Below, one piece after another: positions 54,808 through 64,000 of a stretch of 64,000 bases of DNA. The first letter of the stretch is position 1, and the number at the start of each line of letters is the position of its first letter. This DNA is from Stereum hirsutum FP-91666 SS1 (lineage: Eukaryota > Basidiomycota > Agaricomycetes > Russulales > Stereaceae), in assembly GCF_000264905.1 (NCBI RefSeq), contig NW_006763131.1, positions 1,858,605 to 1,922,604 of the forward strand, written 5' to 3'. The notes beneath the pieces were generated by a model. That model saw only the letters and a program-made list of their open reading frames with translations. It ran no database searches and had not been told where the DNA came from. A program made the translations under genes and the position numbers.

Positions 54808-55683
54808 TCAGTAACCTAGACGGAACATGAACTGAAAACTGTACTGCTTGGTGTCAGGGTCCCAATGTGACCAATTCCAGTAACCAGCGTCGTCAGACTC
54901 GTCCTCAATCTCACGTGCAGGAATACGGAAAGCTATGGTCTCGTAGGGCTCTGCTGCCACCTATTCCTGAGTGTAAGTCGAGCATAGCCAGAAATGAATG
55001 ATAATGGGACTTACGATGAGGTACTGGTAGGCCTTATTGGGTGGCTCCCGCTTCTGCTCCCATGCACTCATGAACCGTCTGCGAGGCGTCACTCCAGGCT
55101 TGATTTGTGGTAAATGAACCTGGACCATCATTCCCTCCTTCCCAGTATCTGTGTCTCGGACTTTGGTGACACGATAGCCTGGACGGCCAATTTTGAGGAA
55201 TACCTTGCGCTGGACGGCTTGCTGCTGTGGCGCGACTTGAAGCTGGCTGTCCTTCATGTCGCGAGCGGCACGTCGCGCAAGGTTAGTTTGATGCTTCTTT
55301 CCCTGAGTGTGAGCCAGATAGGAGCCTTCATTGGTGTGAAGGGTCAAGCAGAGACGACATTCCAGTGACCCAAGATGGTTGCGAAGGATATAGGGATCCT
55401 GTTGAGAATACGTTCAGCAAAGATCGTTCATAACGAGTAGCTTTGGCGTGCGCACCTTGGCAAGGTCGATGGTCTCTAAGGCTAGCTTCCTCAGCCGTTC
55501 TCTCCTGTCAACATTGCTCTCCGATGCACCGGCAACACCACCTCCACCGAATTTTGATCCAACACGATTCTAGCGGACTGTGAGCTTCGGAATGAAAGAG
55601 CGGGCTCGTGCTACTGACCTGAAAGTCTAAACATCGATATTGAGCAGTCAATACAGAAAGAGTACTATACAAGACATACCCAT
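54808..55683 (-). CDS. PRP11: Splicing factor 3A subunit 2 (SF3A2 / PRP11)
   Basis: SF3A2 is part of U2 snRNP and helps recognise the branch point. Five exons (55680-55683, 55619-55626, 55456-55569, 55015-55398, 54808-54960) total 663 nt and 220 residues: MDFQNRVGSKFGGGGVAG, NVDRRERLRKLALETIDLAK, DPYILRNHLGSLECRLCL with TLHTNEGSYLAHTQGKKHQT (the C2H2 matrin-type finger), GRPGYRVTKVRD, RRRFMSAWEQKREPPNKAYQ, AAEPYETIAFRIPAREIE and YWNWSHWDPDTKQYSLQFMF. These are the family's conserved blocks in order, and the C-terminal proline-rich tail of animal proteins is absent, as in yeast. The N-terminal MDFQ is split over a 4-nt coding exon (ATGG) and an 8-nt microexon. It is divergent from RRP5, with 295 bases between the start codons. 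Confidence 0.93.
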
Positions 55684-55978
55684 TATATTCCACGAGACTG
55701 TCCTGGATGTAGGGTTGAAGGAGAACAATTACCGGCGTCGACGCAGAGTCGTGCGCGTCGTCCAAGAGTCGTCCAAGTTGGGACGGAAGGACGTCCGAAA
55801 GATAAGATAAGATTAGATCTGCTTTCGACTTGTCTTCTCCAGTCCAAAATTTCGTTCCGTTACCGCGACTTGCTCGCGTTTCGCTCTGTGGCCCAACTTA
55901 CATCGCTCTCTTGGGCAGTCTACTCATCTGCAGCACTTGTACTTTGCTTGATATATATCTAGGACTCTGTGTTTTGCC

Positions 55979-58900
55979 ATGGCTGTTAAAAAACGTCAGC
56001 TGGAGGACTCTACCTCTGTCCCAAAATCCAAGAAGACGAAGCTTGCCACAGAGGGTAAGAAAGAGAAAAAGGTCAAGCCCGACCAACCTACCCAGCACCC
56101 AGTACACACAGCACCAGAAGAGGTCGACTTTCCTCGAGGAGGCGGTTCGAGCTTCACTCCGCTGGAAGTGAAAACTATCCGAGCAGAAGCCGTCAAGGAA
56201 GCCAACGATGAACTTTTCAAAGTGAGCTCTCCTTGTATATTTATGTACATTTGTGCTAATAGTTTGAACCCTGACAGGATAAGGCGAATCTGAAGAAGCT
56301 CAAGAAGCAGCGCTCTAAGGTTGACGTGAAAGGGAAGGGGAAGGCTACAGGAGAAGGAATAAACGGTGATGCGCTTCGTATTGAACATCTAAACTATAAG
56401 GTGCGTCTTTCGCTCCTAGTTTCTGCAGCAACCCAAATGTATTTTGACCCTCCTCCCAGCGCATAGCAGTTGGAATGAAGATACTGGGACAGGTCGTTTC
56501 TGTTCAACCGCTAGCTCTCATCGTTTCCCTGCCTAATCAGCTCCTCGGCCACATCCCCATCACCCAAATATCCTCCGAGTTGACCACTGCTTTGGAAACG
56601 ATGGACACCAACGAGGACGAAGGCATGTCTAGTGCAGGCGAGGACGATGATGAGAAGAAGACGTCTGCCGTTCCCGACTTACACGAGATCTTCGAACCTG
56701 GACAATATGTACGGTGTGTTGTGACGGCGGTTCACGAGGCAGGCTCTACGGAAGGGATGGCTGGTGTCGGCAGAGGAAAGAGTGCGGTGGAAAAGTCGAG
56801 TCGCCGAGTCGAGCTGAGCTTGTTGCCAGAGCAAGTGAATGAAGGTGTTGTCAAATCGGATTTGAAACCAGGTTTCGTGAGTTACATAGCACTTCTTTCA
56901 CAGCACCTTTTTTTTTTTTTTTTTTTTTACGAATTCATCATTGTGCCCTAGACCATGTCCGCTGCTGTCAAAAGCGTGGAAGATCACGGATATATCCTGA
57001 ACCTAGGACTTACCAACATATCCGGTTTCCTCTCGTCCAAAGAAGTCGCAAAATCCATTCCTGGAAAGGCCAAGTTACATGTCGGTCGGATATTGGACGT
57101 TAGCGTCGTGAAGCTTTCAAGCAACGGTCGAACCTGCACAGTCTCTGCCGATAGCGCTGGAAGAGCGTCGGCTTCGGTGAGTTTTTTCTATAGGGATGCA
57201 CAGATGCCGGCATACTGATCTATAATGTCCTATCTAGTTGACTGAAGTGACGAGTGTCACCTCCATTCTTCCAGGCGAGCTGGTACAATGCCTCATTACA
57301 GCTGTGCTCCCCACCGGACTCAATTTTCAAGTTCTCGGCTTCTTCGATGGTATAGTCGACAGTTTCCATCTACCTCCCGGTGATCCTACGACTCTCTTCA
57401 AAATTGGCCAGAAAGTCAAGGCACGCGTTTTATACGAGATTCCAGGGCATTCACCACCTCGATTTTCCCTCTCTTTATCTCCACATATTCTTGCCCTCGA
57501 TGTGAAGCATTCCGAAACAGAGGATGAGGCGGCACCAACCATCAAGGAGGCATATCCCATCGGTACGATTTTGGAAGCTGTCAGAGTTATTCGAGTGGAA
57601 ACCGAGAGAGGACTGGTGGTCGAAGTTCGCCCAGGAATTCAAGGTTTCATCCATGTGAGTTCATCTCTCGTATCATTCACTCTTTCTGCGACATCACTCA
57701 TGCGTCGACTGTAGATATCGCACGTATCGGACGATCACGTACCCTCACTTTCCCCTTCCTCGGGTGCATGGAAGCTCAACTCGACACATCGTGCCCGAGT
57801 GACTGGCTACCACCCCTTGGACGGCCTTCTACAGCTATCATTAAAGACGTCTATCCTTGAACAGAAGTTCTTGCAGGTGTCCGATGTTCAAGTCGGAGAG
57901 GTGGTCAAAGGGACCGTCAAGATCCTCACTGATACAGCCCTTTTTGTCTCCATTTCTGGCGCTGTGGACGGCGTCGTATTCCCAAATCACTATGCCGATA
58001 TTCTATTGAAGCAGCCACAAAAGAGGTTCAAGCCGGGAGCCAACATCAAATGCAGGGTACGTCCGTGCATGCTGGTTGGGGTTACACAAAGAAAAACTCA
58101 CACATCTATCAGGTATTCACGGTTGACCCAGAGCGAAGACGAATATCGCTTACGGCCAAGAAGACGCTTGTCGAGTCTGAGCTCCCCATCATCACCAAAT
58201 TTGAAGAAGCGAAAGTCGGCATGCTCACTCACGCCGTCATCTTCCGAATTTCTGAGCGCCGGTTGCAAATCGAATTCTTCAACAATATCAAAGGCAGTGT
58301 TCCACAGAAGGAGGCCAGGTTAGTTATCATTGAAGGCTTTCTTTGTCCATGAGCTGACATCGGTTACAGCGATTCTGCTACGCCTCTCGCCACGGCGTTC
58401 TCCGTAGGCAAACCTGTCAAAGTACGCATTATTGCCGTTAATCCAGAAGACGGCCATATCACTGCCAGTATTCGACAAGCAACCGCTGGCTCCGAGCCAA
58501 TCGTTGCAGATATCAGTGGCGTCGAAATTGGCCATACCGTCGACGGCGACGTTGCTGAAATCCATTCAGACAACGCTCTGATCATTCTCAAGTCTACTGG
58601 GATCCGAGCGCTATTATCTCTCAAGAACCTCGCCAATGCACGTAAGGTACCCGTTGCACAACTCCGTGGTGCCTTGAGCGTCGGCGAACACTTAGACGAC
58701 CTCGTTGTGGTCTCGCGGAACCCGGAGAAAGGTATCGTCATTGTGGCGAATCGCCCCAAGACCAAGCCAGCTCTGGAACACAGCCATCCTCTGACTATCG
58801 ACACTGTCGAAATCAGACAAGTCGTCGGCGGTCGCGTCCTGCGACATCATCGCAACGGCACGTTGCTCAAGCTCTCTTCTTCAGTCACTGGTACTCTGCA

Positions 58901-61283
58901 TCCCACCGATGTTTCTGACAACTATGATGTGGGAAATATCTTCCCTCAAATTGATTCGATCGTCAAGGCTTCCGTGCTCAGTATCGACAAGGAGAAGAAA
59001 CAGCTTGTCCTTTCGAGCCGGCAATCGAGGCTTCACCCGGACAATCACCCCGACGTCGTTGATCGCGAGATCAAAAGCGTTTCAGATCTCAAGGTGGGAG
59101 AAACCATTCGCGGGTTCATCAAGAGCGTGGCGGAACACGGGCTATTCGTCACTCTTGGTCGAGATGTCGATGCGCGCGTTCAAATCAAGGAGTTGTTCGA
59201 CGAGGTTTGTTCTTCCCCGATCTTATTGATGCCCTTGCATCTGATTTTGTTCTGTAGTATGTTAAGGACTGGAAGCCTCGCTTTCAAGTCAACCAGCTTG
59301 TCAAGGGTCGTGTGCTAAGGTCAGATCTTGAATGATCCCCGGTTTATACCATCTAATACCCGATTATAGGATCGATGCTGAGAAAAAGCAGGTCGAGCTG
59401 ACATTCCGCTCGGGTGACCTATCCCGCTCTAAACCTTCCATCACTCTTTCGGATCTGGAAGAAGGCCAAAAGATCGAAGGTCGGGTGAAGAGGGTCGAAG
59501 AGTACGGTCTGTTCATCGAGATTGACGGGTCCAAACTCTCTGGCCTTTGCCACAAGTCCGAGGTTCGTGGCTCTCTTTTTTTTTTGGTCAGAACATCTAT
59601 GTACTAACTTCCCTCATTGAAGCTTACGGACAATAAGGACGCCGATGTCACCCTCGCGCTCAGGAGTTTCAGGGAGGGCGACCGAGTGAAGGCCCTCATT
59701 CGTTCGATCGACTTGGAGAAGAAGCGCATCTCCCTCGGTCTCAAGCCTTCGTACTTCGCTATTGAAGACCTTGAGGTCAACGATGACGACTCTGACGATG
59801 AGGCAGACCCAGAAGCACTTGGAGTCGTCGATAACGATGTCGAGATGTCTGACGACGGTGAGGCTCCTGAAGAGTCAGACGACGCTCCAGAACCCGACGT
59901 TGGCGAGGAGGGTCCCGACGGTGAGGATGAGGAAGAGGACGTGATGATGGCTATGGATGTAGACATGGCTCCTCTCGACCCAGTCAAGCCCATTACCACC
60001 ACCACCACCACCCGCCCTCCCCCCGTTCCTTCCCTCAAGCTTCAAGGTGGCTTCCAATGGTCTACTACAGACGCTCTACCCGAGAACGACGACGAATCTG
60101 ATGAATCCGACGATTCCGACGTCGGCGAGAGCGCTGACAAGAAGAAGAAGAAAAGGAAACGCAAGGAGATCGAGCTCGATGTCACCGCAGACTTGCAAAC
60201 CAAGACGCCTGAGTCGAACGCCGACTTCGAGCGCAACTTGCTCGGCTCTCCCAACTCGTCCTTCCTCTGGATCCAGTACATGTCCTTCCAGCTCCAGCTG
60301 TCCGAAATCGAGAAGGCTCGCGAGATCGCGAAGCGTGCTCTGGCGACGATCAATTTCCGAGAGGAGCGGGAGAAGCTGAACGTGTGGATCGCGTTGTTGA
60401 ACTTGGAGAATATCTATGGTACGGATGAGTCTTTGGAGGCTGCATTCAAGGATGCTGCGCGCCATTGTGACTCGAAGACCGTTCACCTCCGCCTTGCTGC
60501 GATTCTGGAGGAGTCCGAGAAACTCGAGGTAAGGTTCACGAGCGCGTTTTTTCCATGGGCCCTACTAACGAAATCACTCTTTCAGAAAACCGAAGAGCAC
60601 TTCAAGCGCACCTGCAAGAAGTTCGGCCAGAGCTCAAAAGTGTGGACACTCTTCGGCGAGTTCTACTTCAAGCACGATAACACCGAGGAGGCGCGCAAGC
60701 TCCTGCCTCGCAGCTTGCAGAGCTTGGAGAAGCGGAAACGTACGTACCCTCCTACCTACTGCACCCTCTCCTTCAATTCGACGGGGTTGTTGACTTACTG
60801 TGTTTTCAGATCTCAAGACGATCTCCAAGTTCGCGCAGCTGGATTACAAGCTCGGTGACCCAGAGCGGGGCAAGACCATCTTCGAGGGAATCGTCGACTC
60901 ACATCCGAAGCGTTGGGACTTATGGACGATTTATCTGGACATGGAGGCCGGCCAGAAGGACATCCAGCATCTGAGGTACGTCCGACTTTGCACTTTCCCT
61001 TGTCATCTTACCTGACGTTGGGCGATTAGGAATCTCTTCGACCGCGTCCTCGCTCAGAAGATGACCAGTCACAAAGCGAAGTATGCTCCCTCCTTACCAT
61101 TCTCTATGCCTTGCCTTCGTCTGATGGAATTTTCTCCCTTGTAGGACTTTCTTCAAAAAATGGCTAGAGCTCGAACGGAGACTGGGAGACGAGGAGGGTG
61201 CCACTCTCGTGAAACAAAAGGCGATCGAATGGACACAGCGAGCAGCCAACAACGGTTCAGCAGAGGCGGAGGAGCAGGATTAG
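55979..61283 (+). CDS. RRP5: rRNA biogenesis protein RRP5
   Basis: RRP5 is a nucleolar scaffold needed for pre-rRNA cleavage for both ribosomal subunits. The basic N-terminus (MAVKKRQLEDSTSVPKSKKT) leads to FPRGGGSSFTPLEVKTIRAE, a Rrp5 hallmark. A long series of S1 RNA-binding repeats follows (GMKILGQVVSVQPLALIVSL, VEDHGYILNLGLTNISGFLS, GIQGFIHISHVSD, VGEVVKGTVKILTDTALFVS, VGETIRGFIKSVAEHGLFVT, EGQKIEGRVKRVEEYGLFIE). After an acidic, Lys-rich linker come the C-terminal HAT/TPR repeats (NADFERNLLGSPNSSFLWIQ, EEHFKRTCKKFGQSSKVWTL, LFDRVLAQKMTSHKAKTFFK) ending AEAEEQD. It is roughly 1,480 residues with about 15 introns, typical of the family. One intron (56880-56951) carries a 21-T run near its end. 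Confidence 0.95.
56908..56928 (+). repeat. Poly-T tract in an RRP5 intron
   Basis: A run of about 21 T residues lies between the GTGAGT donor and the CCCTAG acceptor, acting as an unusually long polypyrimidine tract. It is a likely site of length variation or sequencing error. Confidence 0.85.
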
Positions 61284-61794
61284 CCAGCCGTGTTGCGTTT
61301 ATTGTTTGTTCCCCCGTTTTCGAGTAACTTATGAACATATGCGTTTGTTCATAAATGCATCCATGCATTCCGGGTCAATATGATAAGCGAGACATAGAGA
61401 GAGGGAGAGACGGCAGTACCGACAGAGAGTGATAGGGAGCGCGCGCGCGATATGAAAAAAAAAACGAAGAACGAAGAACGAAGATATGAAAGTCGAAGAT
61501 ATTGAGAGGTTCGAAGAGCAAGGAAATAAGTAAGGTAGCGTATGAGCAAAAAAAAGACAAACAGACAAACAAGTCATGGGACAGAGGAGATGGAGATGGA
61601 GAGAGAGGAGAGATATCAGACAGGCAAGGAGTGTGAGCGACAGCAGTGGGTCGAAAAGATATCAACATGGGTATAGATCTCATAGTTAATAGTAAGGAAA
61701 TAGGGGGCACAAACAGAACACGACGACGATGACAGAATGGGAAAACGAAAAACAAGAAACAGTATGTAAGAAAATTCCACAAGGCGGCAACACG
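61284..61794. other. Convergent intergenic spacer
   Basis: These 511 bases between two converging genes are purine-rich on the plus strand and include a (GC)n stretch near 61441. No gene is seen. Confidence 0.55.
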
Positions 61795-64000
61795 TTATGA
61801 ACGTGACCGCATCCGCTGATGAGATGGGAACGAATTCGATTCCAGATCGCTACTGAGTGGTCGTCGGTTGGATAAAGATGTCGACAGCTGCCGCTGCAGC
61901 TCGTCGAACTCATTCGAATAATGGTCGTAGCCCAGCGCGTTGTCTGAGCTTAAACCGCTGAGGGGGCGATCGGAAACGGAAATCCCAGATATAGGCCGGT
62001 TGCTGCCGAACGCTGGGTCGTCCTCGAGCAGGAGCCCGATCTTGTGCGAAAGCTGCTCGTTCTCGCGCTTGAGGTTGTTATTCTCGTTGCTGAGCTGCTC
62101 GAGGAGAGACTCGTCATGTCCGCCACGGGCGATGATGAGCGCAGACTGCATGCGCTCGACCTCCTGCTCCAACTCCTCCATACGAGACAGACGCTCGTCA
62201 GCCTCCCGTTGGGCGACGACGAGGTTATCCCGCATGTGGCCGAGGTCTTTCTCCAGGGAGTCGATGCGCAGGCTCTGGTCCTTTTTGTCGTTGAGCAGAC
62301 GTTGGATCTGGCGCTGAGCGTCGATGAGCTGCGTGCGCATGGCGTCGCTTCGTCCATCCTCGGATGGAGTGCCACGGCCATTGGTGCGCCGCGAGTCGGC
62401 GTTGGGCGTAGATGCGCGAAGAGAATCGATCTCGGCAAGGAGGCTAGTATTCGTCGCGCGCTGCTTCATCAATTCGTCTTTCATGCGACGATTTAGGCGC
62501 TCGGTCTCCCTAGAAGTTAACGCACACACGGGAGTTTAGTACAAAGTCGGCATATGGACGCACACTGACGATCACACTTCAAGAGATGATGATGATATAC
62601 GTACTTGACACAGTGAACAGCCAGACGGTAATCGTCTTCGAGCTGCTGGACGCGAGCCTTGAAGTTCCGCTCCGTCTCCTCGACCTTCCTCTCCGCCTCG
62701 ACGACGCGAGCCTCGCTCATGAAGCTATCGCCCGTCGCCGGACTATAACTCGGGCTCTGCGTCGACCGCAACCTATCCAACTGAGTCGACAACGCGCTCA
62801 TCTGCGCCTCCGCGTCCTTCTTCTGCCTCAACACGCTCTCCATATCCTTCCTCGACTGCTCCTGCATGCGCGAGAAATCCGCAAGACGGCCCTCGAGCTC
62901 CGCCAACCTCGAGGACGACTCGGACGGCAAGCCATCGTTATCGAGCACGATATCGTTCTCGGCCAGATAATTCCTGAGCATGCCCAACCTGAGCCCCGCA
63001 TCGTCCGCCTCCTTCGCCTTCTGCCTCACATCCGCCTCCCGCACCGCCAGATCCTTCCTCAACCTCCCCGCATCCGCGAGCGTATTCGACAGCTGCGCCC
63101 TCAACCCGACGATCTGCGACCTCAGCGCCATCTGCTCCGTCTCGCCCTCCCTCGCCCTCCTCCTCTCCTGCGAAAGCTCGCCATGCGAATCGTCCAAGCG
63201 CTGGCTGACCTCCTTCAGCATGCCCCGCAACGAAGCGACCTCCGCCTCGAGCACCTGCACCTTCTCCGCATGTCCACGCAGGTGTCGATCCTCGTCCGTC
63301 TTCAGATCCCGCTGCGTGTCCAGGAGCTCGCCGAGTCCGCCCGTAGTCAACGCCCGGAACGCGTCTGCCTCCTCTCGCGACTTGGCCCACGAGTTCTCCG
63401 TGTCCGTAAGCCTCGAGCGCAGATTATCGACCTCGGCCGTCTTCGACTCCAGTTCCCCCCTCAACTCCGCCACGTCCGCCTCAAGCTGCGATATCGTCTC
63501 CCTCGAGCGCATATTTTGTTCGTCGACCTCTATAGCACGCGCCATAGCCGTCTGCAGCGCCGTGCGCGTCTGTTCCAGCGCACGAGCGTGCTGGTCCCGC
63601 GACACGGTTGCCTCCTCGAGCTGTGACTGCACATGATGATGGTCCGCCTCCCTCTGCTCGACGATCGAAGCCTGTGAGAGCAGCCGATCCGCATGATCCC
63701 TCAACGACGCCTCCAACTCCGCATGTCGTTCCTGCAACTCCGTATGTTCCCTCAACGTCCGACTATGCGAGTCCGTGAGCACGTCCGAATGCCTCGCCGC
63801 CTCGCTCGCGCGCGTCTCCGCCTGCTCCAGTAACGTCGTCTTCAGCTCGAGCGTGTCGTTCAGGTCGGCTACTTTGCGCTCCTGGAGCGCCCGTTCCGTG
63901 AGGGCTGTGGTGAGTTGCTGTTCGAGTTCTGCGAGCCGTTCGCGGTCGAGACGGCCGATGTCGGATTCGGACGAGGCTTCGAGTGCGGCGAGCTTTGCGC
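61795..64000 (-). CDS. Coiled-coil C-terminal half of a Tea1/Kel1-like polarity protein, 5' end beyond the window
   Basis: The gene enters from the right edge and is open throughout. It encodes about 660 residues of nearly continuous heptad coiled coil (SQLEADVAELRGELESKTAE, VLEAEVASLRGMLKEVSQRL, EEATVSRDQHARALEQTRTA). One intron is read (GTACGT...TTCTAG near 62509-62606), joining LEDDYRLAVHCVK to ETERLNRRMKDELMKQRATN. The end is DELQRQLSTSLSNRRPLSSD and a basic tail RMRSRS. The segment LAVHCVKETERLNRRMKDEL followed by LIIARGGHDESLLEQLSNEN and LSHKIGLLLEDDPAF resembles the C-termini of Agaricomycete Kelch-repeat polarity proteins (Tea1/Kel1 group). The Kelch part would lie outside the window, so the assignment is inference from memory of that family. 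Myosin-tail-like scaffolds are an alternative. Confidence 0.7.

Noticed and set aside
1..64000. tRNA, rRNA, CRISPR arrays, transposon terminal repeats or a secondary-metabolite cluster
   Set aside because: I looked for B-box-like GGTTCGAATC, spaced repeats and transposase, reverse-transcriptase or PKS/NRPS motifs and found none that I can support by eye.

Overview
The window is ordinary nuclear DNA from a filamentous basidiomycete, most likely an Agaricomycete. The evidence is dense short introns (about 45-80 nt, GT...AG), many long serine/proline-rich disordered proteins, a seven-helix membrane family typical of Agaricomycetes (2072-4363), and bifunctional ADE5,7. There are 22 confident or probable genes, one candidate pseudogene and one displaced exon. 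I see no rRNA, tRNA, CRISPR array or intact transposon.

Left part (1-19.5 kb): a partial MED7 Mediator gene, a possible dead reading frame, the seven-helix protein, a 700-residue disordered protein whose long exon has no methionine codon, a small conserved-looking protein of unknown role, a 1,422-residue disordered protein with an Arg/Glu/Lys helix, and ADE5,7 (purine synthesis) transcribed divergently from it.

Middle (19.5-43.5 kb): an ankyrin/CCCH zinc-finger protein, a GpsA-type glycerol-3-phosphate dehydrogenase, the Golgi t-SNARE SED5, nucleolar NOP6, a BCL7-like protein, an AMP-forming CoA ligase with a possible peroxisomal signal, mitoribosomal mS23 (RSM25), proteasome lid subunit RPN5, an F-box/leucine-rich protein with an 11-residue acidic repeat, and replication factor SLD2. 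The main discovery is at 23.7-24.8 kb. The first exon of SED5, with the Sly1-binding DRTxEF peptide, lies on the minus strand next to the dehydrogenase gene, while the rest of SED5 starts on the plus strand about 860 bases away. The pieces have matching intron phases and together give a protein of normal Sed5 length. This points to a small inversion through intron 1, or to an assembly error.

Right part (43.5-64 kb): a 1,144-residue proline-rich protein, a sparse stretch holding an unrecognised intron-rich gene (48541-50793) and an alpha/beta hydrolase, then SF3A2 (with a 4-nt coding first exon and an 8-nt microexon) divergent from RRP5, and finally the C-terminal half of a coiled-coil protein like Tea1/Kel1 running off the right end.

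Most genes are housekeeping: transcription (MED7), splicing (SF3A2), ribosome biogenesis (RRP5, NOP6, mS23), proteolysis (RPN5), replication (SLD2), vesicle traffic (SED5) and purine synthesis. They do not form a cluster with one shared pathway. Family names come from recognising protein motifs by eye, without database searches. Splice sites were read by hand and checked where possible by reading frame and total length modulo three.
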